Source: Erigeron canadensis
Taxonomy: Eukaryota; Streptophyta; Magnoliopsida; Asterales; Asteraceae
Assembly (NCBI RefSeq): GCF_010389155.1
Contig: NC_057769.1
Location: 5,456,735-5,520,734 of the forward strand
Reading direction: 5' to 3'
Length of the DNA: 64,000 bases
Positions within the stretch are counted from its first letter, which is position 1. Each line of letters starts with the position of its first letter. The position numbers were made by a program, and so were the translations under genes. Of the stretch, positions 47,039-58,769 are shown in pieces. The notes beneath the pieces are model-generated. The model was not told the origin of the DNA. It saw only the letters and a list, made by a program, of their open reading frames with translations, and made no database searches.

Positions 47039-47150
47039 AAAATAAATGACATAATAGTAACAAACTATGCATTTTCATTTTAATTCTTAAAATCAAAACA
47101 TCTCATGACATTTAATCGTCAAATGAATTAAGTTAATTATAATATTATGG

Positions 47151-47329
47151 TGAGAAAAATGAGTATGAGGTAGTTATGTACCCAACTTGGGTGAAAAACC
47201 CCTTACATAACAATAATTTAATATTTTGAATAAATGTTTGACCCCCATAATTTTTATGGTTTAAAAAAAGATATGTGAGAGGTTTTTCACCCAACTTAGG
47301 TGCCTAACAATCTCATATTCCTTTCCCTC
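47151..47329. mobile_element. Foldback MITE, copy 2
   Basis: A 179-bp element with inverted arms ('gtatgaggtagttatgtacc' and the inverse of 'ggtgcctaacaatctcatat'), flanked by the perfect 8-bp duplication tattatgg (47143-47150 and 47330-47337). The duplication points to a hAT-type mover. Homologous to 38226-38384. Confidence 0.75.
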
Positions 47330-48162
47330 TATTATGGTCAACATATTTTCTTATTTTATAAGACATTTTTCATGATATGATTATAACTAGTTATTTTGCC
47401 CGCACTTTGTTGCGTGTATTCACATGTTGGCAATTAATGAACATTGTACAAGTAAACTTTTTATGATGGAGGTAAAGAAAATTAAAGTTTGTGAAAAAGC
47501 TCAAAAAAATGAAAGATATGTGGTAGAAAACTAAAATTATAAAAAGTCAAAGTAAGGTAAAAATCAAACAAGATAAATACTTGTGGCAAAAGTAAATAAT
47601 TAAAAAGTTATGGGTTAAAGTAAAAAAGTTTAAAAGGTTACTGTAGTTTTCCAAACTTAAATTGTTATATATATAATAATAATGGCATTCTTTTATTGGT
47701 TTTTAATTCATCAAACAAAACTTCAATTCACAATTAATTTGAAACGGCAAACGTGTTACAAATTTTGATTGCTTTTCCAAACATTTTTACCACAATGAGG
47801 ATTACTTTGTAACTAATTATGATTATGATTTAGTTTAACCTTCTCACCTTATTTGCGACCTAAGTTAGGTAGCGATAGTAGATCCCCATGCTATATAGCA
47901 TAGAGTTCCACTTATGCAACGAATACTAGTCTTTCTCAATGTTAGGCCCCAAGCTCATGTATAATGTTTTGTTGTCTACGTTTTTCGTACTGTTCGTACA
48001 TAAAATGGCATAACATGGTAAAAATCCCAGCGATGATTATTATAACATACACTGATACACATAGATTATTGAAAGAAAAAAACTTGATAAATCAAAATAG
48101 CATAATTAAAATATATAAGATAGAATAATTCATCATGTCATTATAAGTCAAGTTAGAAATTA
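47330..48162. other. Intergenic with a Helitron 3' end
   Basis: At 47387 the plus strand reads A|CTAG followed by an imperfect inverted hairpin (gcccgcactttgttgcgtgt), the 3' end of a minus-strand Helitron. The 5' end was not found. No gene. Confidence 0.4.
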
Positions 48163-48178
48163 AATCCGAAATGAAGAT

Positions 48179-48480
48179 TTTTTTTAAAGGTGTGGATCAA
48201 TTGCTCGCAATAGGGGATCTAATTTACGTTGTCTTAACAGGGTCCGCGCTAGAGAGCCCCCTCACCCTCAATACCTTGTAGGAGGAGAACCCCCCAACTA
48301 AACCGCTCGAATGCACGACTTTTAATTGGGATAAATTCCTGCCCCCTCTGCAGGATTCAAACCTGCTTCATTGAAAGACTTTTTGGTGAAATTCCTTTAA
48401 ATGTCTTTCCCAAGTTTCGATCTTGAGACCTGCAGCATGTAAAGCAGATGCTCAACCACTGAGCTATAATCGGGAGTAAA
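48179..48480 (-). mobile_element. SINE (minus strand)
   Basis: A 302-bp insert flanked by a 16-bp duplication with one mismatch (48163-48178 and 48481-48496, aatcYgaaatgaagat). On the minus strand: A-box 'tagctcagtggttgagcat', B-box-like 'ggtttgaatcctg', body, then 'ggtgtggatc' inverse and an A-rich tail. Typical tRNA-derived plant SINE. Confidence 0.82.
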
Positions 48481-48818
48481 AATCTGAAATGAAGATATTG
48501 TAATTAGCATTCCCACATAGCTTGTTTATGAAACATGTACATGTGCAAGAAAAAAAAGTGTCACATTTTAGTAGGTCTTAATAAATAAAACTCAACCCAA
48601 GGACAACCATGACAAATAGACAAAGAAAGTTTAAAAAATTTGAGTACCACCATCAAGGGCGATTTAGTAAATTCAATCGAACAAAAACATATGACCCACA
48701 AAGACGAAGAGCAAACTTTTAAAGCTTCTAATTCCAAATCGAGCTATATATTAATTTTATTTATATTTCTAAATATAGTGATAAATTTATTTTTTATTTA
48801 ATAACATATTACTCCACT

Positions 48819-48977
48819 GCAATGATACTTAGATCCTGAGAGACTAAAGTTCGAGTCTGAGCAGACGAGATTTTACCTTCAATTTAACGTATTCGTGGAT
48901 TGGTTGCTAGTGACTGTTTGCCCGTATGCATGTAACGGCTAGCCGTTTTATGACACGAACGTTAAAAAAAATAAAAA
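48819..48977 (+). mobile_element. Short SINE-like insert
   Basis: 159 bp flanked by the perfect 11-bp duplication attactccact (48808-48818 and 48978-48988). B-box-like 'agttcgagtctgag', a weak A-box, and an A-rich end. Confidence 0.55.
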
Positions 48978-48988
48978 ATTACTCCACT

Positions 48989-49416
48989 AAATTAACTCAA
49001 TTTGTGCAATTAACTCATTACGATAAAAAGAAAAGCTTGGAGATCGTATTGCCTAACTAGTAACCAAAGTACACATGCATATACCCCTCATTCAACCTTC
49101 TAATCAAAGTACTTTACTCTTTACATATTAGCATCAAGGACACTTTAGTAATTTAAACCAACAATCCAAAGACCCCACAATCAAAGTTCAAAAGTTACAT
49201 AAATCAAAATAACCAAATTACCCTTTATTCAAAACACACACATGACTTTTTTATTTTCTTTAGAACAAAACATTACTATCAAACCATCAACCTTGACCCT
49301 CTAAACAACAAAACATAATGAGAGGTGAAATAAAACAAAAGGTGGTAGATGCATGAGCAACTACAATTTCTCCCATCACTTTCTCTCTCTCTACATTATA
49401 CACACTCTCTCTACAT
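48989..49416. other. Upstream region of the AP2-domain gene
   Basis: It contains CT-rich tracts near 49380 and probably the distal promoter. No gene seen. Confidence 0.4.
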
Positions 49417-49426
49417 TATATAAATA
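49417..49426 (+). promoter_or_regulatory. TATA box of the AP2-domain gene
   Basis: TATATAAATA, followed by a CT-rich leader. Leader exon 1 probably runs from about 49450 to 49596, then a 1082-bp 5' UTR intron (49597-50678, tcag|gtatat ... tatag|ctat) precedes the exon carrying the ATG. Confidence 0.6.
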
Positions 49427-50703
49427 CATATATGTATTTTTCTTTTATATCTATATCTATATATCTATAAATCAACTTTCTCTCTCTAACCTCACCACCT
49501 TGCCTTTGTAATCCTATTCATTCACTACCATCCAGATCAAAAACCTCAAGTAAACAATCTTGGTTTTTGTGCTTGTTTTTCACCACCTTCTATCAGGTAT
49601 ATATACAGTACCAACAACACAAAGTTTCTTACTTTCTTCAACAATGGCTGTTTTTGACAAACACCCACCTCTTTGTTTTGCCTAAAACCCATCTTCTTTA
49701 TTAAAAAAGAAATTTAAAAAATTATTTTTTTTTAAAGATTTTCATGAACATTAGTTTGTGTAGATGAGATGATCATATTGCCTTTTTTTTTGTGTGTGGG
49801 TATATGTTAGTTATATAATATGTTTAGCTTTGTTGGGTTTTCTTGATTGATTGGTAAGGAGTGGTTAAGGCTTCACTTTTAGTTCATAAAAGGTGGTAGG
49901 TTGGTGAGTTGACTTATTTTTATCAACATAAAAATGGTTTTTTTCCCCTCAAGTTTTTTTACTTATTTTGATTCTACTTCTTGTGTCTCTCTTGTGGAGG
50001 CAGTCCTTCATATTCTCGATAGAAGTATGATTGTCTACATTTCCGTATCCTGCCGCTTAGAGGATTGGGTATCGTTGTTGTTGTTATTGATTATATATGT
50101 AGTTGGTAAGATGTTTGTTTGATTTAATTTGGAAATTTTGGTTGTTATTATGAGTTTTTGGGCTTTCTTGATTTAGTTGGTTTGGTCAAGTTAAGAAATT
50201 TAGAACTTTTTCCCATTTGGGTGTAATAATTAGTAACAAAATTAGAACTTCATAATGTTTTGTCACATTTTATTCCATGTTTTTGTATTTTTTTTCTCTA
50301 ATTTAAAATCATACACGAAGTGGGCTAACTTAAAGTTTCAAACTTTGTAACTCTTTTTGTACACATCGAATTGGCCATTTATGTGATAGATTGTATACTT
50401 CATTGCTCTAATAGTTAAGATCCTCAAAGGCTCAAACCTGTTTTAGGGTATATACCCTATCAAACAAAGGTCCAAAAGGGGTTTGAGGATTTCAAGTCAC
50501 AATAATTAGTACTAAATTGAAGCTTGGTCCATGAAGAAAATACCAATGATTGTGACATTAAAAAAAAAAGTTGTCAGCTAAAGATCAACAAAACTATTGC
50601 TTATGGGTGATTTTTGTGCTATAGTATCTGAATGTGGTTGGTCATTTATCATTTTTTCTTCAATCTCTTTGTTTATAGCTATCAAGGTTTGTGGTTGGAA
50701 GCT

Positions 50704-53316
50704 ATGGTGAGCATTCGTCGACAAAGATTGATCAAGCTCTATGGTACATCTTCAAATTTAAGCTTCCTGTTACAATGTAGACCATGTATTTGGTTCTCTT
50801 GTGAATATTGTATGTGTAATGTACTAATGTTGATTGACATTTTATTTTTGGGTAAATGTTAGGGCGAAGTCCTGCTCTGGATGTTGTTTCATCATATGGC
50901 AGCGCGCAATCTCTTAGTTGGGTCCAGAATAATAGACATTTCAACGTGCTTCCAACACCATCAATTGACCTTGAACAATCCGCAGAGGTAATGATGGGCA
51001 AGGTTATATATATATATATATTCCTATTACATCAAACCCCTTGAATACACAATTGTAAGATCTGAAGTGATGGCTTCTAAGTTACCTTGAACAAATTCCA
51101 AAAACAAGGCTGCCAAATCTAGCCTCATTTAACACTGCACACCGAGACTATGCATCATATCAGCAGATAGTATTTTGTTTTCCTAATTTTGTTTTAGTCA
51201 AAGTTGAGAGATATCATAAATGTTTCGTTAAGTAAGTGATAGGATCTCGATGCTAAAGAAGAGAGTGGATTGCACAAAAGAACATAAATAGAGACTAAAT
51301 GTCAATGCAAGGTTGAATATTTCAATCTTACTAAAAAGTATTGTATGAGTTGATGTCTGAAAATGGTAGCATTCTTTCAGCTCATGGGCTCATGAATTTA
51401 ACTCTCCAATTCCCAAATTTCTTTCTCCCGAAATTAACAAATTTTAGCATCTTTATACTTCGAGTCTCAATCATATCTATAGCACAAGTTTGAAAAGTCT
51501 CGTGTACTCTGAGCTGCCATATATCGTTGTTATCTTCTTTCCAAACATAAACTAGTAACCTTGACAAAATATGCATGAGTTTACGAGTGCAATGCATCTT
51601 GCATTTCAAGTTCATTTCTTTCTTTTTTTTTTCCATATGTTTTTGATCAGTTCCTCATGCATTATTTGTGTTAACAGGAAGAGAAACAAAAATCAGAAGA
51701 GCCTGAATCCCCAAAAGTCAATGGGTCAAATTTATCCAACACACAACAGATTCAGCATCCAGGTTTGTCTCAATTTATAACTTACTGGTTTGACCGAGCA
51801 ACTATGCAAGCCACATTGTATTTTTTTTTTTACTACATGAAAAAGCATATCAACATACTCAACTTAATATAGCTGAATAAAGTAGAATATGATAAAAGTT
51901 AGTCAGGGATGGACTTGCATAATTTGCTGAATATGTTTGTGCACACCCTTTAAAATTTATTTGGTATTTATTTTGATGTAAGATACATATCTGACGATTT
52001 GACTCAAAGGCAGCAGTCATATTGTTATATAGTTGAAAAGAAGTGATCTTAATGTTTAAATGGGCTAAACTACCCAAGATTTTAAATCAATACATACACA
52101 TAACTGATTTAAGTGGACTCTGGACTAATGGTAGTTTTGGATCAATGCTCGATTGGGTTGCAACTTGACTTCAGTTTTGACCATTATAATATGCAATTCA
52201 GTGTTCAAACGGCGAAAACGACACAGAAGAAAGAACTTTGAAAATCAAGAAGCTTGCATTATGAGAGGGGTATACTACAAAAACATGAAATGGCAAGCTG
52301 CCATTAAAGTGGACAAGAAACAAATCCATTTAGGAACAGTTGGCTCCCAAGAAGAAGCTGCTCGTTTGTATGACAGGTAATTGCATCATGTTTAAATGAT
52401 TTAATCCAGCATTTGCATTTATAGAGGCTTTCAAACCATTTACTTATAAATGGGTCCATTTTGGGCTGTTTTATATCTTCCAGTTTAGATGGGTTTAGTT
52501 AAATTGTTCCACCTAAAGGAAATGGGTCAAATGAAGCAATGGGGTGAAAGTCATGTGAAGTTTACTTGAATGCATAAAAACCTTTCACGTTGCTTTATTT
52601 GAAAACTAGATTGTTTTGTTGTGTTATAGTTTTTGTGAATCTTTTTTGACACAGCACCTAAAACACTTGTTTTGACCTGAACCAGCTTTGCCCTGGCCAA
52701 CCCACCCGTTTTGCAACTTTTAAGTATTTTCTTGAGGTTTTTCGCACTGCTTTCATTTTTGTTTTTCTGTTTATATAGGGCTGCTTTCTTGTGCGGTAGA
52801 GAACCCAACTATGAGCTTACAGTTGAGGCAAAGGAAGAACTTAGTAAACTGAGTTGGGATGATTTTTTAACCATGACTCGAGCTGCAATCAACAGCAAAA
52901 GTAATCTGACTCGCTCAATTTTTAATCCTTCAAATTATCAAGTGTTCAAATTTACAGAGCAAACAGCCAAGTTTTTGGACAAAAAGAACCTGAAAGTTTT
53001 CAAGAATCAACAATTCTTTTTAAAAAAAATGCCAACTGGCTACTACCACAGTTTTTTGCTTTCGATTTTTTATTATTTTCATAAGAACAAATGGTTAATT
53101 TGGGAGTAAGAGTTAATCACCTTGATCAAAATTTATATTGACCTAATATACATGTTGGAAATGCTGACTATACTTCCTCCAGAGCATCAGCGAAGGGTGA
53201 GTTCCCGAATGATGTTTGAGTACCCGGGATCACAACACAACAATGGCCAGAAAACTGAGGTTGATGGAAGAAATAGCTTCTCTGAGTCTGATGGCATAGA
53301 GGCTTCAGCCTCTTGA
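50704..53316 (+). CDS. AP2-domain transcription factor of the At4g13040 (ERF-like) type
   Basis: Six coding exons: 50704-50743, 50863-50987, 51678-51762, 52202-52376, 52779-52900 and 53183-53316, giving 226 residues. It begins MVSIRRQRLIKLYG. A Glu/Lys/Ser-rich stretch leads to a basic cluster KRRKRHRRK (likely nuclear signal), then a single AP2 domain with MRGVYYKNMKWQAAIKV, QIHLGTVGSQEEAARLYDRA and FLCGREPNYEL. The tail has KLSWDDFLTMTR and a Ser/Glu-rich end. This matches the small, stand-alone AP2 subgroup represented by Arabidopsis At4g13040, which lies outside the ERF, DREB and two-domain AP2 groups; the Arabidopsis protein has been linked to disease defence. The short first exon and the start are supported by the conserved MVS-R-R beginning. 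A possible poly(A) signal AATAAA lies at 53727-53732. Targets are unknown. Confidence 0.92.
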
Positions 53317-53909
53317 TGATGCATTTTTGCCGCAAGTCTTTGGTTATAATGAACATTTTAGAAGTGTAACATAAACACAGCCGTTGTGCCATCTCATCAT
53401 AACGGTGTAGTGGCTATCAAGTTACTTAGCTTGCAGGGTATCACGTCTGGGGTTCTCTCGAGTCCGCAGTATCAGGAATAATTCGATAAGTGGGCTATTC
53501 ATAGAAAAAGTCATGTCGTATAACTGTATAAGTCCAGATTTCATGATTTTCTTGTTATAACTAGGTAAGAGGATATGGTATGACTGGTTGTGTTAATATT
53601 GTTCATTTAAAGGACATTATTTATGTAGATGTATTCTCTAGGAACATATGCTTCTAGTCTTCTACTATCAATTTTAGCAGAATTTATTTTGCCACTGGTT
53701 TGATAGTAAACTAATTAACTATGACCAATAAAACCTGTAATAAGGGTTGAACGCATGACCACTCCTACTCCTTATCTTCCATCCCTCATTCATCCCAATG
53801 ATCTCATATGGGTTCTAGATAAAGGGTGAGCAAAATAAAAAACGAAACGCGGAACCATAAAAACCGAAGATAAAAGACTAATTGTTATGGTTTTCGCTTT
53901 TTAAAAATA
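53317..53909. other. 3' UTR of the AP2-domain gene and intergenic DNA
   Basis: 53317 to about 53740 is likely 3' UTR. At about 53822 'gggtgagcaaaataaaaaacg' resembles a hAT terminus, but no partner end is visible. Confidence 0.4.
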
Positions 53910-54563
53910 AAGGGGCATTTAATTGGGGGAAAATCTCTTTACTTTTCATTTTTGTTTAAAGAAAACATGGAATATATGATCAAAGCAGCATGGTTGGATC
54001 AGTGGTAAACACTCTACCTTTGGAAACAGAGGTCGTGAGTTCAATCCTCATCCCATGCAAAGGTTGGAGGGCCTTTGCTACCATTTTGGTAGAAACCGGA
54101 AACAGTCTTTCTACTTAGGGGTAAGGTCTGTCTACATCTTAACCTTCCCCATACACCGTCGAGGTATTAGGACTCAAAACCCGTGGAAAGTGGCACTGAG
54201 CAGTTTCTTTCTTTATGAAATATATGATCAAATCATAGTTTTTCAAGAGAATAAAAAAATAATGTTTTTCACTTTTTAATGAGAAATCAAAAAGCATCTC
54301 TTTAATGTTTTTCATTATTTAAATTTAAAAACCTCAATTTATTTTAACTCTATCTCATGTGCCCTTAACCACCACCACCACCACCCACCACACACATACA
54401 CACATTAAAAAAAATAAATAAATAACAACCAAGTAAGAATATGTTTTAGAATATGAAAAAAGAAAATAACATTTTATTAATTTTTTTAACGTGCTTTCAA
54501 AATTTTTATTTGTTTTCTAAATTTGAAACACTATAAAACTTGAAACCATTTCATAAACGCGCC
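53910..54563. mobile_element. Diverged Harbinger-like MITE interrupted by a SINE
   Basis: The ends 'ggggcatttaattg' and 'ataaacgcgcc', plus internal 'ttttcatttttgttt' and 'caaaatttttatttgttttc' phrases, match the MITE at 9313-9661. The SINE at 53985-54218 splits it; joining 53984 to 54233 restores continuity with the 9313 copy ('aatcatagttttt'). Confidence 0.5.
53985..54218 (+). mobile_element. SINE nested in a MITE
   Basis: A 234-bp insert flanked by the perfect 14-bp duplication aatatatgatcaaa (53971-53984 and 54219-54232). tRNA-like head: A-box 'tggatcagtggtaaac', B-box-like 'gagttcaatcctc'. The body contains 'gggtaaggtctgtctacatc', a phrase shared by Au-type plant SINEs. Confidence 0.82.
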
Positions 54564-54586
54564 AAAACTTTTTGTTTAGAACTTTA

Positions 54587-54931
54587 GGGCGCGTTTGGTT
54601 GTATAAAATGTTTTCTAGTTTTTTATTTCTAAGTTTTTAGAAAATGAAAGAAATTTTTATTTCCTAAAAAACAAATAAAAATTTTGAAAATGTGTTCTAA
54701 TTAGAAAATTAGAAAACATGTTATTGATGTGAGAGGTAGGGAGGAATGAAATGGAAAATGAAAAACAAAAAAAAAAGATGTTTTCAAGTTATTTATGGAA
54801 AAATGGAAAACATTGTTTTTTGTTTTCTTGGAAAACATTTTTAGAAATCTATGATTAGAACGCCCCTATAGGTTTTTCGTTTTATGTTTTTCATGAAAAA
54901 ATAAGAGGTGTTTTTCACAACCAAACGCCCC
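54587..54931. mobile_element. Harbinger-like MITE, third copy
   Basis: Begins after TTA with 'gggcgcgtttggttg' and ends 'aaccaaacgcccc'. The interior is an inverted version of the 9313-9661 copy. The right end carries a 65-bp offset duplication of 'cgcccctataggtttttcg' (54861-54879 and 54926-54944), so the exact end is uncertain. Confidence 0.6.
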
Positions 54932-55401
54932 TATAGGTTTTTCGAATTGTTTTTGTTTAATTTGATGTACATTTGTATCATTGGATAAATCATTTTTTCC
55001 GTACATGGTTAGCAAAGTTATTTTGGACGGGCTAAAGTTAGTTGGGATATATAATCGGGTCAAGTCTACAAAGGTTTTACAACCCAACTAGTCGGTAAGT
55101 AAAACCTAGATTATGGGCCCTAACAATTGACCGCCGCCGGCACATCAAACACGCGACAACAACTCAAAACCAGATCAACACAAATATATGCAAACTTTTT
55201 CTTTTCTAATCAAGTTGTATATAACCAAAAACACTCTCTCTCTCGATCATCGTCTACATCAAATTCACTTTAATCCAAGGTAATCCAAACAGTCAGTGTG
55301 TGTGTCTATAAGTTTTTAGAAATATAGCTTTTAATTAATCTTATGTTATGTTGTTACAGACTAATATTGCTGCGAGATTAATACTTTTTTTGCGAATAGC
55401 G

Positions 55402-57721
55402 ATGAAACATATTGTGAAGATTATGGCAATTTTGTTGGCTGTAACCGCCGTTTGGATTAGTTTATTGCAGAATGCAGTGATTCCACGGAGTCATACTTGG
55501 TTGGTGAGCCTTTTTCGAATACTCCTCAATTTTTTTATTGGTATCGTATACGTAAGCTAACCGTATTCTGTTTTTCCCGTTTAACAGTTGCCATTGTACT
55601 TCATTGTGTCCTTAGGATGCTATGGCCTTTTGATGGTTGGAGTTGGTTTGATGCAGTTTCCGACTTGTCCTCACGAAGCAGTTTTGTTACAGCAGGTAAA
55701 CTTGTGGATTGTCTTCTTTGTGTCTTAAATTTAAGTTTTTTATTAAACTCGATTCGTTGATAATACAAGTGGATGAAAAGTTTGCAGGGCAAGTTGGGTA
55801 ATGGGTCAAATTGGGTTTTTATATCACTTTTAGTCTAGGTTTCTGAATTGTTTAAATTAGTGTTCCTAAAATGATGTGAGAGGTTGTGATTCTCCAAATA
55901 CACCTTGCAGGTCTTTAGTTTTAGCCAAGTTTTCTTTTACAAAAGTTTAGGACACTTGAAATTGCACCTCTAGTTATACACCCTTGCTGTGATGTATTGC
56001 TTCTGTACATCTGTCCTCTGATCAAAGAAATATGTTTTCCGGTTTTCACCATCTCAGTGTCCGATCTTATGGATCATGACAGTTTTCACACTTGAGCTTT
56101 GGCTCATTTGGTATGTGTGATGATGACCCATCAATTTATAGGTTGTGGATTCGAGTCTCATAATGGACACTTAGTAAATTTGACTTGGTATGTGTTCCCT
56201 TGGGAATGATAGAAAGAGATCAAAGATTATCACTGAAATGTTTTTTGTTGCCAAATGATGTGGGAAATTGCGCAAGGGCTTTGAGTCCCATTTGTGTATC
56301 GCAATTAGGGACAGTGAAAAAAATCTATTAATACTATATCCCTCCTGATGGCATTACCTAACCAATTTCGTTTATATCCACGAAATTCTTTATTTTGCTC
56401 CTGCTCTCCAATATAAAACAGTTTTTAACAGAAAACATTTCAAGTTATACTTTTGAATGTTAGGTTGAGTTGAATTTAGTAATATATTTTCTGATTTTGA
56501 ATATCCTGGTATTTAGGTATTTTGCTCTATATGCCTTAGACTACGGCGGGTATCCTTTATTGGCATTACTCACAATTTTATCCTTAAGTTTGCTTCTGCA
56601 TGCTTTCATTGTTACAAGGTCTGTATTTGCACTGTCACTTCTATTGGAGAAATGATTTGTCATTCAATCAATCAGAAGTTTATATCTCAACTTGAACTAT
56701 GTTCCTTTTGAGCAGACTAGCAAGTTTTAGAAACAAAGCTTTTAAATAATGTATGTTATGTTTTTACAGATTAAGTTATTGCAAGTGAGCGGTGACCCAC
56801 CTTTTTAATAGCAAAAATTAAAAACAATAAAATATGTTCCAGTTGGACAGATCACACACTTTTAGTATATTTTTTGAACAGATTGTGTTAATTATAATCA
56901 CAATAACTAATTAGCTATGTCTCTTCAATAACTTATATATTGTGGTAATTATGCTCTATGTAGTTGATTTCGGTGGTATACCAGTGGTATACCGGTGGTA
57001 TTTCGGTTTTCGGTCCTCCACTGGTATACCAATATAGATTTTTGTCTACAATTTCGGTACCGAGATTTTCGGTGAAATTTACCGAAATCTCACCGAAATC
57101 GGTCAAATTTCGGTGGTATTTCGGTGGTATACCAGTTTTTCAGATTTTTTTTTTTTTTATTAAGTTATATTTGTCCAAACTAAAAAACAACATAAGAAAC
57201 ACTAAAATTTTGAAGTATTAACACTATTCTATCAAATATTGACACTTTTAAGCTTGACTTTGATATTTAGATTGAGTATTAACTTAATATACTTGCTTTT
57301 TGTGTGTATAATTGCAATCTTTTTGGTATATATATAATTTTATATAACATTTTTCATAATATTATGATTACCGAAATACCACCGAAATTTTGGTCACGAT
57401 TTATTAAATATGCTTAAGAGACCTTTTGCTGATTTGATTGATTCTCTCTTCATAAATCTTTTAATAAATGAATAAGACCCTTAAGAGGAGTTAAACATAA
57501 CCCAAATGATGTCATTTATGTAAGCAAACTGGCTAGATTGCCCCAATACACCTATAGTGTCCATGTTTATAGTGTCTCATGTAATTCTGTGATATGACTT
57601 TAAATTGCTCAAAATTTTAACTGAAGGTGTCTAACAATATAAACTTGATCCATTTTTGTAGGATGTAATTGAGGCGAAGGAATTTTTGAAGCATAAGGGG
57701 GTGGACGTGGGTTCAGATTGA
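55402..57721 (+). CDS. DPM3: Dolichol-phosphate mannosyltransferase subunit 3
   Basis: Three coding exons, 55402-55503, 55588-55695 and 57662-57721, giving 89 residues, the normal size of this subunit. It starts MKHIVKIMAILLAV, with membrane span 1 at about 5-25, then IPRSHTWLLPLYFIVSLGCY leading into span 2 (about 35-58), then MQFPTCPHEAVLLQQDVIEA and the C-terminal EFLKHKGVDVGSD. DPM3 is the small ER membrane tether that holds and stabilises the catalytic subunit DPM1, which makes dolichol-phosphate-mannose for N-glycosylation, GPI anchors and O- or C-mannosylation. The leader has its own intron (55280-55359); an in-frame ATG at 55348 lies inside that intron, so the 55402 start is preferred. 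Intron 2 (1966 bp) holds repeat insertions and an internal duplication. The stop is close to the family's usual end. Confidence 0.95.
56090..56217 (+). mobile_element. Possible SINE remnant in DPM3 intron 2
   Basis: A-box-like 'tttggctcatttggta' and B-box-like 'ggattcgagtctca'. 'gatcaaaga' occurs at about 56019 and 56218 and might be the target duplication. Weak. Confidence 0.35.
56724..56795 (+). repeat. Partial copy of the DPM3 leader inside intron 2
   Basis: Resembles 55309-55379 at roughly 75 percent by eye, including 'gcttttaa.taat', 'ttatgttatg', the acceptor 'ttacaga' and 'attgc.ag'. Confidence 0.5.
56958..57400. mobile_element. TIR element with repeated TTTCGGTGGTAT motifs in DPM3 intron 2
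   Basis: The left end begins 'tgatttcggtggtatacc', with five or more degenerate copies of 'ttcggtggtat'. The right end is the inverse, 'accgaaataccaccgaaat'. The middle is AT-rich. Probably a non-autonomous DNA transposon; superfamily not assigned. Confidence 0.5.
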
Positions 57722-58668
57722 CGTAAAAGGAACAGTACCCTTTTTTTCACCTTTGTTAAAATCTGATTCTTGATGGGCCGGAGATTACCCATAAGATCTT
57801 ACAGTATGATTTTATGAACTTCACATACTAACGGCGGTAGTTTTCTTGTTACCTGTAAGTGTTTCGTATAGAGCCATGGTCGACTTCTTGTTACGTTGTA
57901 TTCCTAATTGTTTGCCGTTTGGCTCATTGCTACATTATGGATTGAGTGATACTAAAAAGTGTGTACTCTGTATAAAAACTGATTCATCTGTTACTCAATT
58001 GTTACTTGTTCTATGTTCCGGTACGATTTAAGTTGGCCTCTTCTTTCTGGCATCTTGTTTTCACGTCTTTCCAATGGTTTATCAAGCTGACAAGCTTTAT
58101 ATATGTTTGGTCTTTCATATATTCCCCATTAACTTATATATGGTACAGGAAAACTGAAATGTTTATGAAGTGATGTTTGTAGTTTATTCAACCAGTGATC
58201 TATACTGCTAAGTGTATCTAAAAACTTGAATGTTTTTGCATCTTTCAAGATGTGTTTGAACCACCCAAGGTTGTCGAAAACGGCTGTTAAGCATTGTGTT
58301 TAAGATTTGGTAATTGCGATGGAGGTTTAAGTTTTGGTTGGCGCAATAAAAAAGTATAAAAAATGACAATCCTTTTGTCTTGATGCTAGTTTTTCTGTGT
58401 GGGTTGTGAGAGTTGTATCTGGTTTAAGCTGTGTTAATGCTAGTTTCTTGAGTCTGTGTGGGTTATGAGAGCTGCATCTGGTTCGAGTTTGCTGTGGTCA
58501 ACTGAGACCCTGTGGATTAGTTGTTCATAGAGCTTATGGAATGTTTAACTCTTTTCTAGATAAGTGGTTTATTTACTACTGATAACTTTAATGATTTTAA
58601 ACTTGATTTGCAAACCACTAGGCCAATCTGGGACATGAGGAGTGAATATCAAAGCAACATACAAGTTT
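57722..58668. other. 3' regions of two convergent genes
   Basis: It holds the 3' UTR of DPM3 and the space to the convergent minus-strand gene. 'gtgtgggtt.tgagag.t' phrases are duplicated at about 58396 and 58456. The open frame at 57846-58031 has no domain and is probably UTR. Confidence 0.45.
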
Positions 58669-58674
58669 TTTATT
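58669..58674 (-). terminator. Probable poly(A) signal of the MEB-like gene
   Basis: AATAAA on the minus strand, about 95 nt past the stop codon at 58770. Confidence 0.5.
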
Positions 58675-58769
58675 TGAAAGACTTTTTAACATACAACACA
58701 TACAGTGATACAGGTGGGACATAAAGCTACCCTTAACAGCAAAACAAACTTGGAAAAGTAAACAAAGCA

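Noticed and set aside
48430..48480. tRNA-like sequence on the minus strand
   Set aside because: Part of a SINE bounded by target duplications; no complete tRNA fold.
53999..54045. tRNA-like A and B box pair
   Set aside because: No cloverleaf with acceptor stem; it is the head of a SINE with a 14-bp target duplication.
55348..55401. In-frame upstream ATG extending DPM3 by 18 codons
   Set aside because: It lies inside a well-formed 5' UTR intron, and the family starts at MKHIVKI.
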